This document shows positions 47,008 to 55,617 of a stretch of DNA of 64,000 nt, piece by piece (within the stretch, counting starts at the first letter, position 1; the number at the start of each line of letters is the position of its first letter). Under the pieces are notes generated by a model. That model was not told the origin of the DNA. It saw only the letters and a program-made list of their open reading frames with translations, and made no database searches. The stretch comes from Flavobacterium sp. SLB02 (GTDB lineage Bacteria > Bacteroidota > Bacteroidia > Flavobacteriales > Flavobacteriaceae). The translations under genes were made by a program, and so were the position numbers. The stretch is taken from assembly GCF_009664855.1 (NCBI RefSeq), contig NZ_CP045928.1:2697755-2761754 (forward strand), read 5' to 3'.

Positions 47008-47613
47008 ATGAAAATCATCAAAAATTTATTCATTGGTTGTATCCTCCTTGTTTCTGCAAATAGTTTTAGTCAAAGCTTTTTTAAAAATATAGGAGAACGC
47101 CTTTATTTTGGTGTAAAGGCCGGAGCGAATTATAGCGACTTTACCAATGCAGGTTTCGATACCGAAGGTTTAGCCGGATTTCATGCTGGCGCACTTGTAG
47201 GCTATAAATTCAATGATCATTTTGCCGTTCAGGAAGAGTTTTTATACTCTACACAAGGTGCGAAAATCAAAGGGGGAATTATGGATGGTGAGGACATAAA
47301 ACTTTCTTATGTTACTGTTCCGATTCTTTTAAAATACAAAACTAATTTTGGATTGTATTTGGAAGCGGGTCCGCAAATCGGGATTTTAGTCGACGAGGAT
47401 TTTACAAGTCTGGGCATCAATTCGAGTACAAAATTTGCAGAAAAAATTGATGGCGGAGTTGCTGCAGGAATTGGATATCAATTTCAAAACGGGCTCGGAA
47501 TTGGAGCGCGATATTATTTGTCTTTAACGGATGTGAGCAAAGTAAAAACGGCAGGATTCAATACTGATTTCCAAAACAATACCGCACAGGTAAGTTTATT
47601 TTATATCTTTTAA
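47008..47613 (+). CDS. Outer membrane beta-barrel (porin family) protein
   Basis: A 201-residue small barrel of the PorT/outer-membrane beta-barrel family. Signal peptide ends near ANSFSQ; alternating strands such as LYFGVKAGANYSDFT, GFHAGALVGYKFNDHFAVQEEFLYS, YVTVPILLKYKT and GLYLEAGPQIGIL follow, and the chain ends in an aromatic residue (VSLFYIF) suited to the Bam machinery. It is immediately upstream of a LytS/LytTR pair and has a 21-bp-spaced repeat before its promoter, so it is a likely target of that system. Confidence 0.88.
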   Translation: MKIIKNLFIGCILLVSANSFSQSFFKNIGERLYFGVKAGANYSDFTNAGFDTEGLAGFHAGALVGYKFNDHFAVQEEFLYSTQGAKIKGGIMDGEDIKLSYVTVPILLKYKTNFGLYLEAGPQIGILVDEDFTSLGINSSTKFAEKIDGGVAAGIGYQFQNGLGIGARYYLSLTDVSKVKTAGFNTDFQNNTAQVSLFYIF

Positions 47614-47634
47614 TAGATGAAAAAACTGTCTAAA

Positions 47635-47667
47635 AAATTCCGGCTGCATAAAGTAGCCGGAATTTTT
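47635..47667 (+). terminator. Terminator after the porin gene
   Basis: AAATTCCGGCT / AGCCGGAATTT with a 9-base loop, followed by a short T-run. Confidence 0.8.
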
Positions 47668-47760
47668 AGCAAAGAATAAATTCTAATTCTTAATCAGATA
47701 TTTGTACATTTCATACACCAAATAAAAAGAAAAAACCTCAGTTTCGATATTCTATTTTCT

Positions 47761-48822
47761 ATGATAAAAAATATAAGAAAAACAATAACTCCCTACAATC
47801 TCAAAGAGATCCGAAGATTGAATATACTATTGGTAAGTCTCGCCTTTCCGTTTACTTTTTTATTGCTCTTTTTATTCGAAGAAATTCTGTCGTCATTGTT
47901 TGTGCTCGCTATTAAAACTGCCTGTTACATGTTTATTACAAGCAATTTATTGGTCTGGATTCTAAAATTTAGCGCTAAGAAATTCCCGGATGATTTGTTT
48001 AAATTTCAGCTTTGCCGGTTAAGTCTTAGTTATATATCCGGTATTGGAATCTACCTTACCTTATGGCCCATTTTCTCTTATCTTGCTAAAATTCCGAGTC
48101 ATTTAGACAATTACAAACTTTTAGCCGCTTTTATAGCCATTTCTACAGTACTAACTACAATCATTTTATTCCTGCATAATTTTGTAATCTTTAGACAGAA
48201 TAAAATTCAGACAGAACTTGAAAATTCCCGTTTACAACTTCGAAGTACTCAGGCAGAAAACTTGTTATTGAAACAGCAAATTCATCCTCATTTTTTATTT
48301 AATTCTTTAAATACATTAAAAGCTTTATATAAAAAGGATCTAAAACTTGGCGAAATTTATTTGCTTCAATTAGCTGATTTTCTTCGTTCTGCGGTATCAT
48401 TAAACGATAGCCATGCGACAACACTTCAGGAAGAACTAGACATTTGCAAAAACTATCTGGAAATGCAAAAAATACGTTTTGGTGAGGCTTTAGAATGGAA
48501 TCTAAACATTGAAAATCCCGAATTGCTAAAAGGATTTGTTCCTTCTTTTTCGCTACAGCCTTTACTTGAAAATGCTATTAAGCACAATATGTTTACCAAA
48601 GAAACTCCTTTGAAATTAATGATAGAACAGCAAGGCAATTTTATTAGTGTTTCTAATGCTATAAACCTCAGAAATGCCGGAGAGACATCAACAAAAAGCG
48701 GTTTAAGCAATTTAGCCGAACGTTACCAATTGTGGTCTGGAGAAGAAATTATAATTAAGAATAACGGAAAATTATTTTCGGTAAGCTTTAAAATCATGTC
48801 CCATGAAAATAGTAATAATTGA
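47761..48822 (+). CDS. LytS-type sensor histidine kinase
   Basis: A 353-residue kinase with four predicted membrane segments in the first 150 residues (about 20-40, 45-67, 84-103, 115-140), a coiled linker (LENSRLQLRSTQAENLLLKQ), the His_kinase domain with QIHPHFLFNSLNTLKALYK, the N-box LLENAIKHNMF and a shortened G-box (SGLSNLAERY). There is no large external sensor, so it probably senses within the membrane. Its end overlaps the LytTR gene by 20 bp, marking them as a translationally coupled pair. Confidence 0.9.
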   Translation: MIKNIRKTITPYNLKEIRRLNILLVSLAFPFTFLLLFLFEEILSSLFVLAIKTACYMFITSNLLVWILKFSAKKFPDDLFKFQLCRLSLSYISGIGIYLTLWPIFSYLAKIPSHLDNYKLLAAFIAISTVLTTIILFLHNFVIFRQNKIQTELENSRLQLRSTQAENLLLKQQIHPHFLFNSLNTLKALYKKDLKLGEIYLLQLADFLRSAVSLNDSHATTLQEELDICKNYLEMQKIRFGEALEWNLNIENPELLKGFVPSFSLQPLLENAIKHNMFTKETPLKLMIEQQGNFISVSNAINLRNAGETSTKSGLSNLAERYQLWSGEEIIIKNNGKLFSVSFKIMSHENSNN

Positions 48823-49567
48823 AGATGAACAACTTGTCGCCGATGATCTGATCAGTAATCTCAAACAAATAACACCTGATGTCGAAATTGTAAGTGTTCT
48901 GAGTTCTGTTAAGGAAGCTATAGATTATTTTTCAGCCAATCCGCAGCCGGATCTTATTTTTAGTGACATACAATTGGGCGACGGACTAAGTTTTGATATT
49001 GCAAAGACTATCGCTATTGAAGTTCCGGTGATTTTTTGTACGGCCTTTGATGAATATGCATTAGAAGCTTTTAGGGCAAACGGAATTGAATATATCCTGA
49101 AACCTTTTAGTATCGAATCGCTGGAAAAAGCCCTTGTCAAATTTCAGAACATGCAAAAAGTAATGGCAGGAAGTATTGCCTTAAAATATGAAGCGGCAAT
49201 GGCAACTTTAGAAGCTAAAAACAAAAACAGCAGCAGTACCATCATGATCAAATACCGCGATCGATTATTAACTTTTACACTTGATAAAATTGCTTTTTTC
49301 TGTCTCGAAAATGAAATCACTTACATGCACGCTTATTCCGGAAAAATCTATGCAATGACAGAAAGTCTTGAAGAACTCGAACATAAAACAGGATTAACTT
49401 TCTTTAGAATGAACAGGCAATTTTTGGTTAATCGTAACGCTATTATTGATGCAACAGATTATTTTCCGAGAAAATTAAAAGTCAATTTGTCCTTTCCGTT
49501 TGATAAAGACATAATTGTGAGCAGAGAAAAACGAAGTAAATTACTAACCTGGTTAACAGAAAATTAA
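48803..49567 (+). CDS. LytTR family response regulator
   Basis: A 254-residue regulator: receiver domain (EDEQ, Asp55 in LIFSDIQLGD, Lys in EYILKPFS) and LytTR domain (about 148-254, with FFCLENEITYMHAY and FFRMNRQFLVNRNAI). It overlaps the kinase gene and lies just downstream of the porin gene, whose promoter carries a 21-bp-spaced direct repeat. Confidence 0.92.
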   Translation: MKIVIIEDEQLVADDLISNLKQITPDVEIVSVLSSVKEAIDYFSANPQPDLIFSDIQLGDGLSFDIAKTIAIEVPVIFCTAFDEYALEAFRANGIEYILKPFSIESLEKALVKFQNMQKVMAGSIALKYEAAMATLEAKNKNSSSTIMIKYRDRLLTFTLDKIAFFCLENEITYMHAYSGKIYAMTESLEELEHKTGLTFFRMNRQFLVNRNAIIDATDYFPRKLKVNLSFPFDKDIIVSREKRSKLLTWLTEN

Positions 49568-49591
49568 ACGTATCTTGAAATAAAAATACTT

Positions 49592-49622
49592 AAAAAAAAG
49601 AGCTGATCTAACAATCAGCTCT
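49592..49622 (-). terminator. Terminator of the NmrA-like gene
   Basis: On the minus strand AGAGCTGAT-loop-ATCAGCTCT is followed by eight T residues, 10 bp beyond the stop at 49632. It lies between convergent genes. Confidence 0.85.
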
Positions 49623-49631
49623 CTATAAAAA

Positions 49632-50510
49632 TTAAAATCTTGCAGCAAATTCCTTTGCGAAATCTTCTAACTTGATTTTTCCGTCAACAGCAATTGTATT
49701 ACTCAAAAAATCATGCTGAATTTTTCCGCTTCTTAAACCTGAACCCATTTCCAGATACAATCCAGCCATTTCTTCCGGTAATCCTGCTTGTGTCATTCCG
49801 CCAAGCGCTTGCTCATCTGTAAACTCAATCCATGGTAATTCTGGTTTATCAATTGCAGTACCTAAAACTTTTGCAACATCGCCTGGAGTTCTCACATCAC
49901 TTACAATATAACGAATGTTTTTTCCTGACGATGTTTTTTGCAATTCTTCGGCAACCGCATTTGCAATATCCTCCGGATGCACAAAAGGAATTTTAGCGTT
50001 TGATGGATAATTAGATCCAATAATTCCCGCTCCTTTTATCATCGGAACATCATTATACAAATTTGTGTAGAAAAATCCAGCACGAAGAAAAGTAAGCGAT
50101 ACGTTATCTAAACCTTCGTATATTTTTTCGATATTATAAAGTCCTGCAATTGGTCCTGTACCTTCTGGCAAATCGGCACCAATACTGCTTAACATTACTA
50201 CACGCTTCACTCCTGCTTCGCTAATCGCAGTTGCCAGAGCTTTACCCGCTTCCGTGGTATTCGCAACAATATTAGATCCACCTAAGTTTGGCGGTGTCAT
50301 AGCAAAAACAGCATCAACATTTGTAAAAGCATTTTTTAAAAACGCAGCATCGCTTACTGAACCTACAGCAGCTTTTGCGCCTAAAGCTTCAATAGCTTCA
50401 ACTCTGTCATTATTAGTCGTAATTACGGTTACTTCATGGCCTGAAGCAATTAGTTTTGTGGTTAGAGGTTTTCCTATATTTCCTAAAGAACCTGAGATTG
50501 TAATTTTCAT
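49632..50510 (-). CDS. NAD(P)-binding NmrA-like protein
   Basis: A 292-residue atypical short-chain dehydrogenase: N-terminal Rossmann loop (ITISGSLGNIGKPL, GxxGxxG), a VSDAAFLKNAF segment, and FVHPEDIANAVAEEL typical of NmrA/QOR2-type proteins. Such proteins sense NADP or reduce quinones. It is divergent from an HxlR regulator across a 83-bp gap with an inverted repeat, a common arrangement for redox- or electrophile-responsive pairs. Confidence 0.88.
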   Translation of the reverse strand: MKITISGSLGNIGKPLTTKLIASGHEVTVITTNNDRVEAIEALGAKAAVGSVSDAAFLKNAFTNVDAVFAMTPPNLGGSNIVANTTEAGKALATAISEAGVKRVVMLSSIGADLPEGTGPIAGLYNIEKIYEGLDNVSLTFLRAGFFYTNLYNDVPMIKGAGIIGSNYPSNAKIPFVHPEDIANAVAEELQKTSSGKNIRYIVSDVRTPGDVAKVLGTAIDKPELPWIEFTDEQALGGMTQAGLPEEMAGLYLEMGSGLRSGKIQHDFLSNTIAVDGKIKLEDFAKEFAARF

Positions 50511-50538
50511 AGTTAAATTATTTTTTTATTATCTGTAA

Positions 50539-50573
50539 CAAAGGTATATTTGTACTTACTTTTATACAAGTAC
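50539..50573. promoter_or_regulatory. Divergent promoters and HxlR-type operator
   Basis: TATATTTG (50545-50552, plus) and TACCTTTG (complement of 50539-50546, minus) overlap as divergent -7 elements. The inverted repeat GTACTT-N10-AAGTAC (50552-50573) adjoins them and resembles the TACT..AGTA operators of HxlR/YodB regulators. Binding by the HxlR protein at 50594 is inferred. Confidence 0.5.
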
Positions 50574-50593
50574 TTACCCTAAAGTATGCACAA

Positions 50594-50962
50594 ATGACAG
50601 CGATCAAAGAATCATCGACCATTCAGGAAAATAAGCAATATGCCTTAGAACAATGCCCTGTAACCTATGTTATGGAGAAAATTGGCGGATATTGGAAACC
50701 CATTATTATCTACCATCTTTCAGGCGGAAGCAAACGCTACAGCGAACTTAAAAGAGCGATTCCGGCAGTCACCGAGAAAATGCTCATTCAGCATCTCAAA
50801 CAACTCGAAGCAGATAATTTGGTGATTCGCGAAGCAAAACCGGTTGTTCCACCGTTTGTAACCTACAAACTCAGTAATGCAGGAAAGGGTTTAATGCCCG
50901 TTATAGAAGCCATGGCAACATGGGCTTTTAAAGATAAGGAAGACGGATTTGATGCTTCTTAA
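50594..50962 (+). CDS. HxlR family winged-helix regulator
   Basis: A 122-residue regulator with the DUF24/HxlR core: CPVTYVMEKIGGYWKPIIIYHLSGGSKRYSELKRAIPAVTEKMLIQHLKQLEADNLV. The single Cys before PVT occupies the place of the redox-sensing cysteine of YodB-like members. It is divergent from the NmrA-like gene and probably controls it. Confidence 0.9.
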   Translation: MTAIKESSTIQENKQYALEQCPVTYVMEKIGGYWKPIIIYHLSGGSKRYSELKRAIPAVTEKMLIQHLKQLEADNLVIREAKPVVPPFVTYKLSNAGKGLMPVIEAMATWAFKDKEDGFDAS

Positions 50963-51009
50963 AAGATAAAAAATCTAAAAGAATCTATCTTGCATGCGTA
51001 CGATATCAT

Positions 51010-51107
51010 AAACACGAATTTCACGAATTAACACGAATTAAGTTTGTGTAATTAATTTCACAAAACAAATCAGGATTTAAAATTTGTGTCAATTAGTGAA
51101 ATTAGTG
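51010..51107. repeat. Short inverted repeat between convergent genes
   Basis: ATTTCACGAATTAACACGAATT (about 51016-51037) pairs with AATTAGTGAAATTAGTGTTTT (about 51091-51111) in imperfect form, and an internal TTTGTGTAATTAATTTCACAAA palindrome is present. It may serve as a terminator but has no T-run. Confidence 0.4.
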
Positions 51108-51138
51108 TTTTATCTATCCGCAAGCTTTAACGGTATTT

Positions 51139-51885
51139 CTATTTCAAAATAGAATAATGATCTCCAAATTTTTCCTTAAATCTTCGGCTCATGGATACCG
51201 TTTTACCGGATAATAATTCGATGTGACTGTCAGAAATATGAATTCTTTTAATGACATTCAGATTCACCATATGATTGCGGTGTATTTGTATAAACTGTTT
51301 ATCGGGTAATTTTTGCTGAATTTGTTTTAAGGATATTTCGACCAAAAATGATTCGTCTCTGGTAATAATCGACGTGTATTTTCCTTCTACATAAATGTAT
51401 TCGATACAATTGAAAGATACTTTTACCAAAGTGTCTTTTTTTTTGATCAGGAAAAAACCATCCATCAAAATGGCTCCGGACTGACTGCCTGAAAAAACGC
51501 CTTGCATTCCCATAAATTTTTCGATCGCAAGTTCAATAGCAAACTCTAATTCGAGAACATTAAAAGGTTTGATCAAATAACAATATGGATTTGTAATTCT
51601 TGCCAGTTCAAAGGTTTTTCTGTCGATCGAGCTTGTCAAAAAAGCAAAAGGTTTTAGCGTAAATTGATTTTCGTTTATTCGCTGGGCAAATACAATTCCG
51701 TCCGGTTTCCCATTCAGGTACACATCTACAATAACAATATCCGGCTTTTGAGCATAATAGTAGCCTAATGCATCTTTTAGATTATTGGCTATAGCCGTAA
51801 CTTCATATCCTCTTTCTTCAAGTGCTTCTTTTAGAGATTGTGCCTGCAAAGCCTCATCTTCTATAATTAGTATTCTTATTTTCAT
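51139..51885 (-). CDS. LytTR family response regulator, orphan
   Basis: A 248-residue regulator: receiver domain (IIEDEA, Asp54 in IVIVDVYLNGK, Lys in CYLIKPFN) and LytTR domain (about 140-248, with IYVEGKYTSIIT and FIQIHRNHMVNLNVI). No kinase gene adjoins it. The nearest candidate target is the operon starting at 52982, whose upstream region carries a 21-bp-spaced repeat. Confidence 0.92.
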   Translation of the reverse strand: MKIRILIIEDEALQAQSLKEALEERGYEVTAIANNLKDALGYYYAQKPDIVIVDVYLNGKPDGIVFAQRINENQFTLKPFAFLTSSIDRKTFELARITNPYCYLIKPFNVLELEFAIELAIEKFMGMQGVFSGSQSGAILMDGFFLIKKKDTLVKVSFNCIEYIYVEGKYTSIITRDESFLVEISLKQIQQKLPDKQFIQIHRNHMVNLNVIKRIHISDSHIELLSGKTVSMSRRFKEKFGDHYSILK

Positions 51886-52560
51886 AATATCTTATCTTTT
51901 TGAATGTTATAAATGCACGGATTGCCATACCTTTTATAACTTTTAAAATTTGCCTTAAAATTCAAGCTCATTCAAAAGTTCAAAAAGTATAGTTCAGTGC
52001 TTCGATCCCATCTATTTTTGGACACTGAATCTTTAAAGCTTATTTTTAAATCATTAAAAAATTAGCATAGAAAAATTCCTCACCAAAAAGTTGACGAGAC
52101 TAAAAAGTAAATAGTATAAAGAGGAAAAGTCTGTTGAAGGATCTCAAACAGAAATGAAATTAAACATTAAAAAAACGGGGGAATATCAGTAATAATCTCC
52201 TAAAAAAATTATAGCATTACAATTTAACATGCAATCTGTATCATTTTTTCAGGAAATTGGTAAAGACTTAATAATTGAAATAATAACAAACTTCATACGA
52301 TTATAAACTTTTATATGTAGTCTCTTTTCTAAATAAAATATTATTTCAGGATTCAACAGTAATACTATTAAAAATCAAACAATTAACTTCATTTTCAGTA
52401 TAAATCTCATTATACAATGAAATATTGAGCCTTTAAAGTTTCCTCTTTTTCATGCCATTATTTGATCATAAACTATATTAAAATCAGGAATTAAATTCCT
52501 TTTTTAAGCATATTCTATAGTTATGACAGTCACTCCTTTATAGACTCTACAATCAATTTA
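51886..52560. other. AT-rich region without a recognised gene
   Basis: About 675 bp with no credible open frame, RNA or terminator. The sequence is low in G+C with scattered A and T tracts. Confidence 0.4.
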
Positions 52561-52794
52561 TTAATAAAAAGGAAGTGGTAAACCAATGAAGCTTGTCGTG
52601 ACGACGGGCATTTTTGTTGTAATTTTTGTAGTGAGGTGCCAACAACATTTGCTCTCAATTACCCTGAATACTGTACTTCTACAATACTGATCTGATCGGG
52701 ATACAGTATTAAAAAAAGCCATCTGGTTCAAATCCTGCTTCTTTTGCATGGATGTCTGAACCCTTTTTTCAACACTAATTTCTGTAATAGTCAT
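52561..52794 (-). CDS. Possible small peptide gene, function unknown
   Basis: An open frame of about 77 residues from an ATG at 52794 (MTITEISVEKRVQ..), rich in Thr, Lys, Gln and Ser with one CC pair, followed by a stop at 52561. A further in-frame ATG at 52830 would add 12 residues. No signal peptide, membrane segment or known motif is seen. It is divergent from the 52.9 kb operon. It may be real or chance; the evidence is only the open frame. Confidence 0.25.
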   Translation of the reverse strand: MTITEISVEKRVQTSMQKKQDLNQMAFFNTVSRSDQYCRSTVFRVIESKCCWHLTTKITTKMPVVTTSFIGLPLPFY

Positions 52795-52865
52795 AATTAT
52801 GATTTGTTTTGGGGTTATACAATAAACCAAAAATAAGAAATAAAATCCTACATAATTTATTTTAA

Positions 52866-52936
52866 ACCGTTCATAACTAAAACTTTACCGTTCGTGCCAT
52901 TAGAACAAAAAAGTCTTTTAACCAGAAGTAATATTG
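52866..52936 (+). promoter_or_regulatory. Candidate LytTR site and promoter of the 52.9-59.1 kb operon
   Basis: ACCGTTC occurs at 52866-52872 and 52887-52893, exactly 21 bp apart. TAATATTG (52929-52936), one base from TAnnTTTG, starts 35 bp after the second copy. The geometry matches the repeats before the porin gene and the protease gene, each beside its own LytTR regulator. Here the nearest LytTR gene is the orphan at 51139. Confidence 0.5.
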
Positions 52937-52981
52937 TCCTGTAAATCATTGATAATCAATTTATCAAATAAAATAAGGACT

Positions 52982-53581
52982 ATGAAACCATCTATTAATG
53001 AAATCCAGGCCGTTCTTGCCAAAAAAGGATATACTTTTTTTGACCCGGCCAAACCTTATAATCTGAACATTATAGGGATTAGAAGTAAAAATGTAATCGC
53101 CAATTCCTTTGATGATACATTATGTTTAATCTTTAGCGACGACAGTCTTACTCCGCAAATATTCAGTTTTGCCGCCACAACAGATCCCGGATTATTTTGG
53201 TTAAAAAACCCATTAAACGTGAGTGGTACTGCAATTTTAGTACCAGGCCAATACAAAGGATCGCACCAAATTGGGCTGCACAAAGGCCAATACGAAGCTT
53301 TGGTACAAAAAGCTCCCGTAAAAGTGTGGAGAGATGCCAATAAAGATGGCAAACTGGACTTTTCCGGACCACAACACGAAGGTATTTTTGGAATTAATAT
53401 TCACCGCAGCAATCCGGATTCAGAATCTCAGGCGGTTGAAAAATGGTCTGCCGGATGCACCGTTTTCAAAAAAGTTGCCGATTTCAAATTCTTTATGGGA
53501 ATCTGCAACAAATCCAAAAGTCTTTACGGCAATTCTTTTACCTACACCTTACTGGAAGAGTCGGACTTTACTACAAATTAA
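52982..53581 (+). CDS. L,D-transpeptidase/peptidoglycan-hydrolase-like protein
   Basis: About 199 residues; the ATG at 52982 is preferred to one at 52934. The C-terminal half has GINIHRS (His131) and KWSAGCTVF (Ser146, Gly148, Cys149), the His..SxGC arrangement of YkuD-type L,D-transpeptidases and related cell-wall enzymes. A DANKDGKLD loop (108-116) resembles a calcium-binding EF-hand or dockerin loop. No signal peptide is visible, so export would need another route. It is the first gene of an unusual operon and precedes a DUF2589 gene by 20 bp. Catalytic function is inferred. Confidence 0.6.
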   Translation: MKPSINEIQAVLAKKGYTFFDPAKPYNLNIIGIRSKNVIANSFDDTLCLIFSDDSLTPQIFSFAATTDPGLFWLKNPLNVSGTAILVPGQYKGSHQIGLHKGQYEALVQKAPVKVWRDANKDGKLDFSGPQHEGIFGINIHRSNPDSESQAVEKWSAGCTVFKKVADFKFFMGICNKSKSLYGNSFTYTLLEESDFTTN

Positions 53582-53601
53582 TAACACTTAAATAATTTAT
53601 T

Positions 53602-54309
53602 ATGAACATTGGAGATCAATTTAAGGGCCTTCCTATGGAAGACCTGATCGGTGGACCGTTATCAGCAGCTGTAAAATCAAATACCGATTTGGCCAAAGCC
53701 ACAGCAGCGTTTATTAACGACATTGGTTTTGAAAAAGTAAAAGATGCAGAAGGGCTTATTGTTCCCGGTCCTGCACGAATGGTAGATTTTGTTTTTGAAC
53801 GCCCTGGGCTTGACAAAGACGGAAATGCTACAGTCGAAGAAGTTAAAATGAAAGTACCAATGCTGGCCATTGTACCCATTCCTAACCTGCAAGTAGATTT
53901 GGTAGACATCACCTTTGATATGGAAGTTAAAAGCTCTACGAAATCTGTTGAATCATCTGCTTCCAAAGGAGAATTTAGTGCCTCAATGAGTGCAAAAATC
54001 GCTTTCTTTTCTATCAATGCAAGCGTTTCGGGTTCTGTTTCTTCGAGTAAAGAAAACACCCGCTCAACAGACCATTCGGCTAAATATCATGTCGAAGTAA
54101 AAGCAACCAACCACGGTTTACCTGAAGGTTTGGCAAGAGTACTTGATATTATGAATGATGCTGCAAAACCACGTCAGGTTATGGCTTATAAACCAAATGC
54201 TAATGGCGAAATCGAAAGAGGCGAAGATGGTAAACCTAAAGAACAAGGTAAACTCGTAAATACAGATGGTTCTGAAGCAACCCCATCTACAGAAAAGCCT
54301 AACGAGTAA
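53602..54309 (+). CDS. DUF2589 family protein, long form
   Basis: A 235-residue protein with the DUF2589 signature: FKGLPMEDLIGGPLSAAVKSNTDLAKATAAFINDIGF at the N-terminus, then VPMLAIVPIPNLQVDLVDITFDMEV, a Ser-rich beta segment and HYSAKYHVEVKA-type strands, ending in a charged low-complexity tail. The biochemical function of the family is unknown. No signal peptide is seen. Two DUF2589-type genes lie in this operon, separated by a 93-residue unknown protein, suggesting a complex. Confidence 0.82.
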   Translation: MNIGDQFKGLPMEDLIGGPLSAAVKSNTDLAKATAAFINDIGFEKVKDAEGLIVPGPARMVDFVFERPGLDKDGNATVEEVKMKVPMLAIVPIPNLQVDLVDITFDMEVKSSTKSVESSASKGEFSASMSAKIAFFSINASVSGSVSSSKENTRSTDHSAKYHVEVKATNHGLPEGLARVLDIMNDAAKPRQVMAYKPNANGEIERGEDGKPKEQGKLVNTDGSEATPSTEKPNE

Positions 54310-54337
54310 TTGATGAAGCAACCTAACACCAACTGAT

Positions 54338-54619
54338 ATGCTACCAGATAATTCGCAAAAGATCACTATCGCAGATATACGATATATAAAAAAAATAACA
54401 ATTGGTTCTATTAATCCAAGTGCACCTTTTACCGAAGAAATGCGGGAAGATCAGTTGGTGTTGCTTAACAAATGTCTTTCGCAGCACCCTAAGGGAGTCA
54501 TAATAGGCAAAGATATTTCTATCGGAAGTTTTAAGCTGGGTGAACACGAACTCAACATGCAAAGCACAACCTATCATGTAGGTTTTACGAGAAAGCCATA
54601 CTGGCTGGATGAAAAATAA
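54338..54619 (+). CDS. Hypothetical protein between the DUF2589 genes
   Basis: A 93-residue soluble protein without a recognised family. It contains GVIIGKDISIGSFKLGEHELNMQSTTYHVGF, which looks like two or three beta strands, after a helical segment (EEMREDQLVLLNKCLSQ). Placement 28 bp after one DUF2589 gene and 19 bp before the next favours a real, cotranscribed gene. Confidence 0.6.
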   Translation: MLPDNSQKITIADIRYIKKITIGSINPSAPFTEEMREDQLVLLNKCLSQHPKGVIIGKDISIGSFKLGEHELNMQSTTYHVGFTRKPYWLDEK

Positions 54620-54638
54620 CATTTAAAAAACTGAAACC

Positions 54639-55094
54639 ATGTCACAACAAAGATTTGACCATTTATTACAGGCTATCCACAGTGCAGTATTAAAAGCTCA
54701 GGAATTAACAGAGGAGCAACATATCATGCAAATCGCAAAATATTTTGACGAAGACGGAAAACCACTTGTACAAGAACTTCATGTACCAACCCTTGATCCT
54801 GATGATGATCCTAACGCAATGACAACGCTAAGTGTTCCTTTATTAAGCCTTTTGCCGCCATCTGCAATCAAAATCAAAGAACTCAAACTAAAGTTTAAAG
54901 TTGGTTTGGGTAAAATTAAAGTAGAACAAGGTGATAGTAAAAATGGGCCAAGTCTGGATATTGACATGGGCGGCGGCGGCGGAATTTTTGGAAAAAAACA
55001 AGCCACGGCAAACGTTGAAATCACATTTGAGGCCGGAGACCCTTCAGAATCCTTTTTAAGGATCAATGACTATCTGGTTAAAAGTGTAGTATAA
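54639..55094 (+). CDS. DUF2589-like protein, short form
   Basis: A 151-residue protein with a helical start (FDHLLQAIHSAVLKAQELTEEQHIMQIAKYF) and a DUF2589-like beta half: TTLSVPLLSLLPPSAIKIKELKLKFKVGL, a poly-Gly turn MGGGGGIFGKK and ATANVEITFEAGDPSESFLRINDYL. The SVPLLSLLPP strand matches VPMLAIVPIP of the longer paralogue. Probably a partner of the longer protein. Function unknown. Confidence 0.75.
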   Translation: MSQQRFDHLLQAIHSAVLKAQELTEEQHIMQIAKYFDEDGKPLVQELHVPTLDPDDDPNAMTTLSVPLLSLLPPSAIKIKELKLKFKVGLGKIKVEQGDSKNGPSLDIDMGGGGGIFGKKQATANVEITFEAGDPSESFLRINDYLVKSVV

Positions 55095-55125
55095 CATTGA
55101 TTATTAACTTTTAAATATAAATATT

Positions 55126-55515
55126 ATGGCACTTAATTTTAGACCAGGCTGGAATGCTCCCATTCCACGTACTGTAGCACGTTACGGAGAGTATCAGGCT
55201 TTTCTTGATACCCTGACACCATTATTGATCGAGCAGGCATTTAGTGATGCTAACTCTCATTTTACAGATCCTGTAGCAGCAGACTTTATTAGAACTGCCG
55301 TAGCATCAAGCACTCAAGTCTACGCGATTGAGCAAGGAACGCATCAGCCGGAAGATTTAGTTCACGGAGGATTTTGTCTTCACTTTACAGGAAGAAACAC
55401 CGCTAATACTGCATTTCACTTCTACGTTACACAAAATCAAGATGGGACACCAAGAATCTTCGAGATTACTTACGTGAATGCAAATAGACAAATTATAAGC
55501 TGTAGAAGAACTTAG
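55126..55515 (+). CDS. Hypothetical protein of the DUF2589 operon
   Basis: A 129-residue soluble alpha/beta protein. An N-terminal RPGWNAPIPRTVARYGEY, a helix (FLDTLTPLLIEQAFSDANSHF), and a C-terminal beta part (HGGFCLHFTGRNTANTAFHFYVTQNQDG) are visible. I do not recognise a family. It follows the short DUF2589 gene by 31 bp. Confidence 0.6.
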   Translation: MALNFRPGWNAPIPRTVARYGEYQAFLDTLTPLLIEQAFSDANSHFTDPVAADFIRTAVASSTQVYAIEQGTHQPEDLVHGGFCLHFTGRNTANTAFHFYVTQNQDGTPRIFEITYVNANRQIISCRRT

Positions 55516-55617
55516 TTGTTTCAGCATTAAAATTTAAAAACTCCCGTGGGAGTTCCTCAAAAAAACATCCGGATGTGTAAGAGGTTATCAGGAATATTTC
55601 ACTAAAAATGTAATGCT

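Noticed and set aside
53616..54622. Long minus-strand frames opposite the DUF2589 region
   Set aside because: The plus-strand frames have family similarity and operon spacing; the minus-strand frames are shadows.
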